From Nitriliruptoraceae bacterium (lineage in GTDB: Bacteria; Actinomycetota; Nitriliruptoria; Nitriliruptorales; Nitriliruptoraceae): a stretch of DNA of 20,351 bases. Numbering within the stretch: the stretch's first letter is position 1; each line of letters opens with the position of its first letter. Position numbers and translations under genes: made by a program. Location of the stretch: positions 1 through 20,351 of the forward strand of contig SKLC01000415.1 of the NCBI GenBank assembly GCA_007123425.1. The letters run 5' to 3'. This document shows, one piece after another, positions 5,412 through 13,404 of the stretch. The notes beneath the pieces were generated by a model that saw only the letters and a program-made list of their open reading frames with translations, made no database searches and was not told the origin of the DNA.

Positions 5412-7556
5412 TCAGGCCGTAGCGGTGACGCCGAGCCGGTCGAGCACGAACGCCAGCACCTGCGCCTCGTCGCGCCAGGCGTCGTAGCGGCCCGACCGGC
5501 CGCCGTGCCCCGCGCCGAGCTCGGTCCTGAGCAGGACCGGCCCGCCGCCCGTCATGCGCTCGCGCAGGCGCGCCACCCACTTGGCCGGCTCCCAGTACTG
5601 CACCCGGGGGTCGGTCAGCCCGGCGGTGACGAACAGCGCCGGGTAGCGGGCCTCGCGCACGTTGTCGTAGGGCGAGTAGGAGCGCATCACCTCGTAGTAG
5701 GCGGGGTCGGCGGGGTTGCCCCACTCGTCGTACTCGATCACGGTCAGCGGGATCGAGGGGTCCGACATGGTGTTGACCACGTCGACGAAGGGCACCTCGG
5801 CCACCGCGGCGCCGCACATGTCCGGCCGCAGGTTGAGCGCCCCGCCGATCAGCAGCCCGCCCGCCGAGCCGCCACGGATCGCCAGGCGGGCCCGGGAGGT
5901 CACGCCGACCTCGACGAGGTGCTCGGCACAGGCGACGAAGTCCGAGAAGGTGTTGGGCTTGGCGAGGAACTTGCCCTCCTCGTACCAGGCACGACCCATC
6001 TCCCCGCCCCCGCGCACGTGCGCGATGGCGAACACCACGCCCCGATCGAGCAGCGACAGGCGCACCGGCGAGAAGGTGGGGTCCATCGAGATCTCGTAGG
6101 CGCCGTAGCCGTAGAGCAGGCAGGGCGCGGTGCCGTCGGTGGGCGCGTCGCGGTGCCGGACCAGGCTGATGGGCACGCGCGTGCCGTCGGGCGCCGTGGC
6201 CCAGTCACGCCAGGAGACGTAGTCGTCGCGGTCGTAGACTCCGCCCACGGGCTGCTGCTTGACCAGGGTGCGCTCGCGGCGGTCGAGGTCGAGGTCGACG
6301 ACCTGGGCGGGGGTGGTCAGCGAGGTGTAGACGAAGCGCAGGGTGCGGGTGGTGGCCAGCGGGTTGGGGCCCACCCCGGCGGCGTAGACCTCCTCGGGCA
6401 TGTCGAGGACGCCGCCCTCGCCCGTGTCGGCGTCGACGATCCGCAGCTGCGTGCGCGCCTCGGTGCGCTCGGAGAGCACCACGTGGGTGTCGAAGACGTC
6501 GGCGTCCTCGAGCCGCACCCCGGGGCGGTGGCCGACGAGATCGCGCCAGTGCTCCCGACCCGGCGTGGCCAACGGGGCGGTGACGAGCTTGAAGTCCTGC
6601 GAGCCGTCGGCGTTGGTGACCAGGTACAGGAGCTCGCCACGGTCCTCGAGGTCGTACTCGACACCGTGCTCGCGCTCGGCGACCAGGCGCGGCTCGGCCT
6701 CGGGGTCGTGGGCATCGAGGATGCGCGCCTCCGAGGTCACCTTGCTGCCCGCCATGATCACCAGCAGTCGGCGCGAGCGGGTGCGCCCGATCCCCAGCCA
6801 GAAGCGCTCGTCGGGCTCGTGGTGAACGAGCACGTCGTCACCGGCCGGGGTGCCCAACCGGTGGCGATGGACCTCGTGGGGGCGCCACGCATCGTCGGTG
6901 ACCGTGTACAGCAGGTGCTCGCCGTCGCCGTACCAGACCACCCCGTAGCCCACCCCCTCGACCACGTCGTCGAGGTCGCGCCCGGTGGCCAGGTCGCGCA
7001 CCCGCAGCGTGAAGACCTCGCCCCCGGTGGTGTCGGTGAGGTAGGCCAGCCGGGTGTGGTCGGGGCTCATCGCCAGCCCGCCGAGCTGGAAGAAGTCGTG
7101 CCCGGCCGCCTCGGCGTTCTCGTCGAGCAGCACCTGCTCGTCGGCGGGTGGGTCGTGGGGGTCGACCGGGTGCCGCAGCTCCTCCGGCAGGTCCCGCGGA
7201 TCGGTCACGCCCGCGGGCGCCGGCCGCCGGCAGTGCCGCGCGTACTGCTCGCCCTCGACGGTCCGGCGGTAGTGCAGCCACCCGTGCGGCGCGTCCCCCT
7301 CGGGCAGGACCAGCACCGGGGCGGAGGCGTCGGTCTCGTGGATCCGGGAGCGGATCTCGTCGAACAGCTGCGCGCGCAGGCCCTCCAGCGGCGCGAACCA
7401 GGCCTCGGTGTGGCCGTTCTCCGCCTCGAGGTGTGCGAGCACGGCCGGGTCGTCGCGGTCGCGCAGCCAGTACCACGGGTCGTGGATCGTCTCGCCGTGG
7501 CGCTCCTCGACGTGGTCGCGACGCTCGGGCAGGGGCGGGGCTGGCAGCTCGGTCAC
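5412..7556 (-). CDS. ptrB: Oligopeptidase B (prolyl oligopeptidase family, S9A)
   Basis: The 714-residue serine peptidase has an N-terminal beta-propeller region (about 1–430) and a C-terminal alpha/beta-hydrolase domain. The nucleophile is Ser564 in GGSAGG, the aspartate is Asp649 in TDPRVQYWEPAKW, and the histidine is His684 in GAGHGGRSGRYD. The spacings of 85 and 35 residues are those I recall for E. coli oligopeptidase B. The stretch RGGGEMGRAWYEEGK is also typical of this enzyme. Such enzymes cut short peptides after Arg or Lys. No signal peptide is present, so it acts in the cytoplasm. The start is a GTG at 7556 with only a weak AGG-type ribosome site. It lies 69 nt beyond the small membrane gene of the transporter run, with a hairpin between them, so it may be a separate unit. 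Confidence 0.94.
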   Translation of the reverse strand: MTELPAPPLPERRDHVEERHGETIHDPWYWLRDRDDPAVLAHLEAENGHTEAWFAPLEGLRAQLFDEIRSRIHETDASAPVLVLPEGDAPHGWLHYRRTVEGEQYARHCRRPAPAGVTDPRDLPEELRHPVDPHDPPADEQVLLDENAEAAGHDFFQLGGLAMSPDHTRLAYLTDTTGGEVFTLRVRDLATGRDLDDVVEGVGYGVVWYGDGEHLLYTVTDDAWRPHEVHRHRLGTPAGDDVLVHHEPDERFWLGIGRTRSRRLLVIMAGSKVTSEARILDAHDPEAEPRLVAEREHGVEYDLEDRGELLYLVTNADGSQDFKLVTAPLATPGREHWRDLVGHRPGVRLEDADVFDTHVVLSERTEARTQLRIVDADTGEGGVLDMPEEVYAAGVGPNPLATTRTLRFVYTSLTTPAQVVDLDLDRRERTLVKQQPVGGVYDRDDYVSWRDWATAPDGTRVPISLVRHRDAPTDGTAPCLLYGYGAYEISMDPTFSPVRLSLLDRGVVFAIAHVRGGGEMGRAWYEEGKFLAKPNTFSDFVACAEHLVEVGVTSRARLAIRGGSAGGLLIGGALNLRPDMCGAAVAEVPFVDVVNTMSDPSIPLTVIEYDEWGNPADPAYYEVMRSYSPYDNVREARYPALFVTAGLTDPRVQYWEPAKWVARLRERMTGGGPVLLRTELGAGHGGRSGRYDAWRDEAQVLAFVLDRLGVTATA

Positions 7557-7585
7557 GGCAGGCCTGATCGGTCGCGGGCGGGGGC

Positions 7586-7619
7586 GGGCGGGAGCGTACT
7601 GCCGGTGCCCGGCCCGCCC
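7586..7619 (-). terminator. Nested GC hairpin ending the transporter gene run
   Basis: GGGCGGG (7586–7592) pairs with CCCGCCC (7613–7619), and inside it GCCGG (7601–7605) pairs with CCGGC (7609–7613). The outer and inner stems share one base, so one would be a base pair shorter. The structure begins 7 nt after the stop of the small membrane gene. There is no T-tract. It is a plausible end of the transporter transcript. Confidence 0.35.
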
Positions 7620-7625
7620 TGGGGC

Positions 7626-7760
7626 CTACCCGCCCTGGAGCACGCCGATGACGACGAAGAGCAGCACCAGGAGCACGACCGTCCCCAACCACAGCAGGGT
7701 GTGCCGCTCCCGATGCTGCCGGATGCGATCGACGTCCTCGGGGCGCGGAAGCAAGCGCAT
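7626..7760 (-). CDS. Single-span small membrane protein, 44 aa
   Basis: The predicted protein has a charged N-terminal half (MRLLPRPEDVDRIRQHRERH) and one strongly hydrophobic span of about 20 residues (TLLWLGTVVLLVLLFVVIGV), ending LQGG. Positive charges before the span predict a cytoplasmic N-terminus. It begins 14 nt after the stop of the fused ATPase gene on the same strand, which suggests co-transcription with the importer. The upstream GAGGGCGG is an imperfect ribosome site at a long distance. No family is recognised. It could be a small accessory subunit of the importer, but that rests only on position. Both the shortness and the weak ribosome site leave some doubt that it is translated. 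Confidence 0.55.
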   Translation of the reverse strand: MRLLPRPEDVDRIRQHRERHTLLWLGTVVLLVLLFVVIGVLQGG

Positions 7761-7774
7761 GATGGCGTCCGCCC

Positions 7775-9511
7775 TCAGGAGACCGCGGTCGCCGGCGCCG
7801 CCCCCGAGCGGTTGATCGCCGCCTCGTCGGTGCCGAGATACGACTCGATCACGCGCGGGTGGTTGAGCACGTGGTCGGGGGTGCCGTTGGCGATCACCGC
7901 GCCCAGCTCGAGCGCGTACATCTCGTCGCAGATGGAGCGCAGCAGCGGCATGTCGTGCTCGATCACCATGATCGCGCAGCCGGTCACCGACTGGACCCGC
8001 TTGAGCAGCGGTCCCAGCGCCTCGGTCTCCTTCTGCGCGACGCCGCCGGAGGGCTCGTCGAGCAGCAGCACGGCGGGGTCCTGCGCGAGGATGCACGCCA
8101 GCTCCACCACCCGCCGGGTCCCGGTCGACAGCTCCCCGACCAGCGTGTCCCGGTAGCCGTCGAGGCCCATGAGCTCGGTGAGCTCGGCCACCCGCTGTGC
8201 CGCGACCATCTCGGAGTCGAGCGCGGCAGGCAGGCGCATCGCGGCGGCCACGATGTCGCGGGAGGCGAGGTGCCGCTCGAGCGCGACCGTGATCGTCTCG
8301 GCGACCGTGAGCATCGGATACAGCCGCGCGTCCTGGAAGGAGCGGCCCAGCTGGTTGCGAGCACGCTCGTGGGCGGGCCAGTCGGTCACGTCGGTCCCCC
8401 GGTAGAGGATCTGGCCCTCGTCGGCGCCCAGGAAGCCGGAGATGATGTCGAACAGCGTCGTCTTGCCCGCACCGTTCTGGCCGACCAGGCCGAGCACCTG
8501 GTTGTGGTGCAGCCGCAGGTCCACGCCGTTGACCGCGGTGATGCCGCCGAAGCGCTTGACCAGGCCCCGGGTCTCGAGCACCGGCGTGCCCGTGGCGGGC
8601 GCCGGGGCGTCGACGGGCGGGATCTCGGTGGTGGCGTCGGGCTCGTCGACCTCGGCGGTGGCCGGCCGGTCGGCCGGCTCCGCCTCGTCGGGCCCGTCTG
8701 CCCCGTCACCGTCCGGGCCCTCGCCCGCGATGAACACCGAGCGCAGGATGTCGGGGCGCTCGAGCAGATCCGCGGTGGCCCCCTCGAAGCGGACCTGGCC
8801 CTTCTCCATGAAGATGGCGCGCTGCGCGAGGGTGAGCGCGACGTTGATGGACTGCTCGACCACGATGATCGTCACACCCTGCTGGTGGATCGTGTGCACG
8901 ACGTCGGTGAGCTCGCCCACGATCGCGGGTGCGAGGCCCAGCGACAGCTCGTCGATGAGCAGGATCTGCGGCCGGTTCATGAAGACCTGGGCGAGCGAGA
9001 GCATCTGCTGCTCGCCCCCCGAGAGGTTGCCGGCGAGCTGGTTCGCGCGCTTGCCCAGGATCGGGAAGAGCTCCATCACCTCCTCGCGTGCGGCGGCCGC
9101 GGCCTTCTTGTCCTTGCGCAGCAGCCAGCATGCGAGCTTGAGGTTCTCCGCCACCGACAGGGTCGGGAAGACGCCCTTGCCGCCCGGCATCTGGATCAGG
9201 CCCTTGGCCGCGGTGTGGTTGGCAGGCTTGCCGGTGATGTCCTCACCGAAGTACTCCACCGTGCCGGCCTTGGGCTTGACCAGGCCGGAGACGGCCTTGA
9301 GCAGGGTCGACTTCCCGGCGCCGTTGGTGCCCAGCAGCGCGACGATCTCGTTCTGCTGGATGTCGACGTCGACGCCGAAGAGCACCTGCACGGGCCCGTA
9401 GGCGACGTCGACGCCGCGGCAGCGCAGCGCGGGCGCCTGCGAGGGGTCCGCCGGCGCCGTCGCGGGCACCTGGGTGGTCGCGTCGATGCGCACCGTCTCC
9501 TGCTGGCTCAT
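7775..9511 (-). CDS. Fused LIV-type ABC ATPase (LivF-LivG fusion)
   Basis: The 578-residue protein holds two complete ATPase domains. Domain 1 (about 29–262) is LivF-like: Walker A GTNGAGKST (61–69), signature LSGGEQQ (163–169) and ILLIDELSLGLAP (183–195). Domain 2 (about 309–561) is LivG-like: GQNGAGKTT (344–352), a variant signature LSTGTRR (461–467), VLLLDEPSGGVAQKE (481–495) and IEHDM (517–521). An acidic/proline-rich linker (263–308) joins them. Both catalytic glutamates after Walker B are present (Glu188, Glu486). LivF and LivG are normally separate proteins that form a heterodimer, so here one chain would supply both sites. The ATG at 9511 has AGGAGAGG upstream and overlaps the permease stop by 4 nt (ATGA), implying coupled, near-stoichiometric synthesis. 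Confidence 0.93.
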   Translation of the reverse strand: MSQQETVRIDATTQVPATAPADPSQAPALRCRGVDVAYGPVQVLFGVDVDIQQNEIVALLGTNGAGKSTLLKAVSGLVKPKAGTVEYFGEDITGKPANHTAAKGLIQMPGGKGVFPTLSVAENLKLACWLLRKDKKAAAAAREEVMELFPILGKRANQLAGNLSGGEQQMLSLAQVFMNRPQILLIDELSLGLAPAIVGELTDVVHTIHQQGVTIIVVEQSINVALTLAQRAIFMEKGQVRFEGATADLLERPDILRSVFIAGEGPDGDGADGPDEAEPADRPATAEVDEPDATTEIPPVDAPAPATGTPVLETRGLVKRFGGITAVNGVDLRLHHNQVLGLVGQNGAGKTTLFDIISGFLGADEGQILYRGTDVTDWPAHERARNQLGRSFQDARLYPMLTVAETITVALERHLASRDIVAAAMRLPAALDSEMVAAQRVAELTELMGLDGYRDTLVGELSTGTRRVVELACILAQDPAVLLLDEPSGGVAQKETEALGPLLKRVQSVTGCAIMVIEHDMPLLRSICDEMYALELGAVIANGTPDHVLNHPRVIESYLGTDEAAINRSGAAPATAVS

Positions 9512-11640
9512 CGGTCCTCTCCTGTCTCGCCACCGGGCTCGGACAGGGCGCCGGCAAGCACCCCGCTCTCGTCCTCGGGCTCGTCCTCGGGATGCTCTGC
9601 GGGCCGGCCGAGCTGGCGCGGGTCGAGGCCGCCGCGGCCGCCGACGAGCACGACCACCAGCCGGTCCCGCACGCTGGTCATCGCCTGTCCCAGGCCGCCG
9701 GGCAGCAGGTAGAGGATGGCCAGCAGCCCGGCGCCGGTGATCGCCATCGCGGCCATGCCGCCGACGAACAGCTCCGCCGCCCGGATCGCGAACACGCCCA
9801 GCAGGGCGCCGCCGATCGAGCCGATGCCGCCGATCACGGCCATCGCGAACACGTCCAGGCTCATGCCCGGGCCGTAGCTGCCGACCCCGATGCCGCGCAT
9901 CAGCATCACGTGCAGGCCGCCCGCGATGCCGGCGATCGCGCCGGAGAACATGAAGGCCGTGAGCTTGGCGTTCATCGCCGGGACAGCCGAGGCCTGGGCG
10001 GCGTTCTCGTTGTCGCGCGTGGCGATGAGGACCCGCCCCGTGCGCGAGGCCCGCACCCCCTGGGCCGCCAGGACGGTGAGCACCAGGAAGGCCAGGATCA
10101 CGTAGTAGACGACCAGTTGGCTGCCCATGTCGAAGCGCTGCCACAGGATCGGGCGCTCCACGTTGGACGGGATCATCCAGGCGAAGTAGGTCTGGTTGAG
10201 GAAGTAGGTGTCCATCGCCACCGCGAAGGCCAGGGTGGTCACCGCCAGGAACAGGCCCTTGATCCGCAGGGCCGGCAGGCCGAGCAGCAGGGCGATCACC
10301 GCGCCGGCGACGCCGGCGGCGACCAGGGCGACGAAGAAGTCGGCGTTGAGGTTGACCATCAGGTTGGCGGTCACGACCGCGCCCACGCCGACGAACGCGA
10401 ACTGGCCGAGGCTGATGTGGCCACCCCAGCCCGTGAGCACGACGAGGCTGACCCCCACCATGCCCCAGATCATCATCGCCCCCAGCGAGTGCAGCATGCT
10501 GGAGGTGAGGTCGCCGACCACAGGCAGCAGGATCGCCGCAGCGAGCAGCAGGGCGCCCCCGGCGAGGTAGGCGAGCCGGACCGGCCGCATCGCGCGGATC
10601 AGCCCGGGCAGCGGACGGATCGCGCCCGCGCTCGACCAGGAGCTGTCACCGCCGGCGAAGGCGCGGGAGAGCTTCTCGCTGCGCGCCAGCAGCGCGATGA
10701 GGATCACCACGAGGAAGAACACGTTGGCCAGGGACCGGGCGTCGGCGTTCCACCACACCAGCTGCTCCAGCAGGCCCAGGCCGAGCCCGGCGCTGAAGGC
10801 GACGGGCAGCGACTCCATGCGGGCGACGACCGCGGCGGCCAGCGCCGGCAGCAGGAACGTCAGGCCCATCATCACGCTCGGCTGGGAGCCCAGTACCGAG
10901 GTGCGCAGCACGAACGTCAGCGCGGCGATGCCGCCGGCCGCCATCCACACGATGGTCGACAGCCGGTGCACCGGGATGCCCAGCAGCAGCGCCCGCTCCC
11001 CGTTCTCGGCGGCCGCGCGCACGGCCACGCCGGCATCGGTGCGCAGCAGGAACCAGGCGAGGCCTGCGATCACCACGGGGATCACGGCGACGATCAGCGC
11101 GTGGTTGCCGTTGAAGGTGTAGGTCCCGATCGTCATCGTCAGATCGCTCAGCGGGGTGGTCACGCCGCCGACCAGCCCGCCACCCGGGCCGAGCAGCTCG
11201 ATGACGCCCAGCACCTGCGCGAGCCCGATGGTGGCCACGGTCAGGACCAGGCGAGAGGCGTTGGCGAACCGCCGGATCACCAGGATGTCGATGAGCGCGC
11301 CGACGCCGACGCCCACGGCGACGCCGATCGCGATCGCGACGAAGTAGTTGACGCCCCGCTGGGTGAACAGGTTGAGCGACACGGCGCCGCCGAGGCTGCC
11401 CATCGCCCCGTAGGCGAAGTTGATGATCCGGTTGGTGCGGTAGATCAGGATCAGGCCCATCGCCAGCAGCGCCGTGATGGAGCCCATCACCACACCCAGC
11501 AGGACGATGAAGGGCGGGGCGCCGTTGGGCAGCAGCAGGTGGGCCAGCACGTAGACCACCACGCCCGCGGCCCCGTGCAGGACGGCCCGGCGGACCTTGT
11601 CGGGGACGTTGCCGGCTCGCAGTTCGCTCAGGGTGCTCAT
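9508..11640 (-). CDS. Fused LIV-type ABC permease (LivH-LivM fusion)
   Basis: The 710-residue integral membrane protein joins both permease subunits. The N-terminal half (about 43–325) is LivH-like, with GLILIYRTNRIINFAYG (62–78) and the ATPase-coupling loop RAAAENGERALLLGIPV (208–224). A polar linker (about 322–352) leads to a LivM-like half (about 355–660) with GWGGHISLGQFAFVGVGA (404–421) and LIATRDNENAAQASAV (538–553). A charged cytoplasmic tail of about 45 residues ends the protein. Many hydrophobic spans are visible in both halves. Members of this family move branched-chain amino acids, amides, urea or related organic solutes; the substrate cannot be read here. It overlaps its neighbours by ATGA on both sides, the receptor gene upstream and the fused ATPase gene downstream. 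Confidence 0.93.
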   Translation of the reverse strand: MSTLSELRAGNVPDKVRRAVLHGAAGVVVYVLAHLLLPNGAPPFIVLLGVVMGSITALLAMGLILIYRTNRIINFAYGAMGSLGGAVSLNLFTQRGVNYFVAIAIGVAVGVGVGALIDILVIRRFANASRLVLTVATIGLAQVLGVIELLGPGGGLVGGVTTPLSDLTMTIGTYTFNGNHALIVAVIPVVIAGLAWFLLRTDAGVAVRAAAENGERALLLGIPVHRLSTIVWMAAGGIAALTFVLRTSVLGSQPSVMMGLTFLLPALAAAVVARMESLPVAFSAGLGLGLLEQLVWWNADARSLANVFFLVVILIALLARSEKLSRAFAGGDSSWSSAGAIRPLPGLIRAMRPVRLAYLAGGALLLAAAILLPVVGDLTSSMLHSLGAMMIWGMVGVSLVVLTGWGGHISLGQFAFVGVGAVVTANLMVNLNADFFVALVAAGVAGAVIALLLGLPALRIKGLFLAVTTLAFAVAMDTYFLNQTYFAWMIPSNVERPILWQRFDMGSQLVVYYVILAFLVLTVLAAQGVRASRTGRVLIATRDNENAAQASAVPAMNAKLTAFMFSGAIAGIAGGLHVMLMRGIGVGSYGPGMSLDVFAMAVIGGIGSIGGALLGVFAIRAAELFVGGMAAMAITGAGLLAILYLLPGGLGQAMTSVRDRLVVVLVGGRGGLDPRQLGRPAEHPEDEPEDESGVLAGALSEPGGETGEDR

Positions 11641-13352
11641 GAGTCCGCCGTCCTCGGGTCGCCGGGCGTGAGCTCACCGGGCAGGTGCCGCGTGTCGCCC
11701 TCGCTGCTGATGTAGGCGCCGGGCTGGTTGTTGAAGGGCGAGATCTCCTCCGGGTCCCAGTGCACCTCGCGGTAGTCCAACCGGGGCGTGTAGTCCCCTT
11801 CGGAGAAGCCCCAGATGCCCTCGGGACCACTGCGCTCCGGGTAGTCGAACATGCCCTGCTCGTAGGTCTGGGGCGTGAGCTGCGGGCCGGCCATCTGGAT
11901 GCCGATGGCGAGCAGGTAGAGGTTGTTGTAGATCGACTGGACCCCGAAGGCGGGCTCGTCGTCGCGCACCTGCTTGTAGGCGTTGTAGCCCAGGCTCGCC
12001 TGCTGCGGCTGCGCCGCGGCGTCGTAGCTGATCCCGTAGGCGCGTGACCACTGGTCCTGGTTGAAGACCTGGCCCACGTAGTCCTGGGTGGTGAAGCCCA
12101 CCCCGCTGACGACCCACTCGGGCTGGTAGTTCTGCTCCGCGGCGCGGGCGGTGAGGAAGACCGGGAGCACGGGGTCGCAGGAGCACTGCACGGTGGTGAT
12201 GCCGTCGCTCTGCAGCCGTGCCACCAGGTTGGCCGCCTGGTTGGACATGGTGTTGAGGTCGAGCGTGTAGGAGTAGAACTGCGCGTCGTGGCCCGCCTGC
12301 TGGGTGATCTCGAGTGCCTTCTCCACACAGCCCTGGTACCAGGGGTTGTCGGGCGCCACGTAGGCGACCCGCCTCGCCTCGCCCTGCAGGTCGCCTCCGG
12401 CGTGCTCGGCCGGCTTGTCGACGACCCGGGTGACGACGTAGTCGGCGATGGCCTCCGCGACCAGGTCGCAGTCGGTGTCCATGCTCCACGAGTGGGGCCG
12501 GCGCTCGGTCATCCACCCGCGCGAGAGGTAGGGCACGCCGAAGTTGACCACGCCCTGGCGGGACAGGGCGTCGCCGAAGGGCTCGGAGGCGCCGTTGAGC
12601 TCCGCGAACGCGCCGATGTCCTCCGCGGCGGTCAGGGCGTCCTGCTGGGCGGCCTCCTGCCCGCCCCCGAGCAGCTCGTCGGTGGGCGAGCCCACGCCCT
12701 CGTAGAAGACCGGCTCGATCTCGCGGCCGTAGAACTCGAACCGCGAGTTGAAGTAGTCCACCAGCCCGTCGACGGTGCGGCGCACGTCGTCGGGGGTGTC
12801 GGCGATGTCGGCCTCGGCGAGGTTCGCCAGCGTGTCGCCGAAGCCGGGCTCGTCGGGCGTGCGCACCGACAGGACGATGCTGTCGTCGCTCACCCCGCGG
12901 TGGGTCGCCCCGCCGTTGTCCCCGTCGAAGGTCAGGCACGGCGGGGAGTAGGGGTCCCCGGGCACCTGCAGCTCACGGTCGTCGCAGGGCTGCACGCCGC
13001 CTGCGGCCGCCTGCTGCGCCTCGGCGCCCTCCTCCTCGGCCTCCTGGGCGCCCGACCCCTCGGCGGCGTCCCCCTCGTCGCCGGTGTCAGCGGCCGTGCC
13101 CTCGGCGTCGTCGAGGGTCGGCCCCTCGCCACCGTCGTCGGTGTCGTCGGAGGTCACCGAGCCCGCCTGACCGTCGGTGCCGGTGGCCGCCTGGGTCCCG
13201 CCACCGTCGCCGTCGAGCCCCCCGTCCTCGATCGCCGCGAGCTCCCCGGGCTGATCCACCGTGGGAGCCATCGCCGCCATCAGGCCGAAGAAGGCGATGA
13301 AGGCCACCAGCGGCCCGTAGCCGCGAAGCAAGAGTCGTTGTCCTGTGCTCAT
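11637..13352 (-). CDS. Membrane-tethered LIV-type substrate-binding protein, copy 1
   Basis: The 571-residue protein has an N-terminal hydrophobic segment (about 12–29) after a basic start (MSTGQRLLLRGYG). It ends AAMAPT, where proline after the potential cleavage site would hinder signal peptidase, and there is no lipobox cysteine, so it is probably a permanent anchor. Residues about 31–122 are an acidic, Gly/Ala/Thr-rich linker. The rest looks like a periplasmic-binding-protein type I receptor (LivJ/Leu-Ile-Val class) by context. Cysteines at 123 and 139 and four further ones (in TDC, WYQGC and CSC) are shared with copy 2. The ATG at 13352 has GAAGAGG upstream, whereas an in-frame ATG at 13397 has none. 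It overlaps the permease start by ATGA, so this copy is directly coupled to the importer. Confidence 0.88.
   Translation of the reverse strand: MSTGQRLLLRGYGPLVAFIAFFGLMAAMAPTVDQPGELAAIEDGGLDGDGGGTQAATGTDGQAGSVTSDDTDDGGEGPTLDDAEGTAADTGDEGDAAEGSGAQEAEEEGAEAQQAAAGGVQPCDDRELQVPGDPYSPPCLTFDGDNGGATHRGVSDDSIVLSVRTPDEPGFGDTLANLAEADIADTPDDVRRTVDGLVDYFNSRFEFYGREIEPVFYEGVGSPTDELLGGGQEAAQQDALTAAEDIGAFAELNGASEPFGDALSRQGVVNFGVPYLSRGWMTERRPHSWSMDTDCDLVAEAIADYVVTRVVDKPAEHAGGDLQGEARRVAYVAPDNPWYQGCVEKALEITQQAGHDAQFYSYTLDLNTMSNQAANLVARLQSDGITTVQCSCDPVLPVFLTARAAEQNYQPEWVVSGVGFTTQDYVGQVFNQDQWSRAYGISYDAAAQPQQASLGYNAYKQVRDDEPAFGVQSIYNNLYLLAIGIQMAGPQLTPQTYEQGMFDYPERSGPEGIWGFSEGDYTPRLDYREVHWDPEEISPFNNQPGAYISSEGDTRHLPGELTPGDPRTADS
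11965..12010. repeat. 46-bp exact direct repeat shared by the two receptor genes
   Basis: The stretch 11965–12010 recurs without change at 13724–13769, 1759 bp away. It encodes the conserved LGYNAYKQVR region of both receptors. It is part of a longer diverged tandem duplication rather than an independent element. Confidence 0.85.
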
Positions 13353-13404
13353 CCGCGCCGTCCTCTTCCTGGCGTCGCATCCGGTCGTGGTCCGCACCCG
13401 CGGG

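Noticed and set aside
5505..8156. Long plus-strand open frame of 883 codons opposite oligopeptidase B and the start of the fused ATPase region
   Set aside because: It is antisense to genes with intact catalytic motifs. Its translation is low-complexity His/Val/Gly/Arg sequence, as expected from the complement of GC-rich coding DNA.
7775..10144. Extension of the fused ATPase upstream to 10144
   Set aside because: The added residues are antisense-like, out-of-frame translation of the permease gene. The ATG at 9511 has a strong ribosome site and the usual 4-nt overlap.
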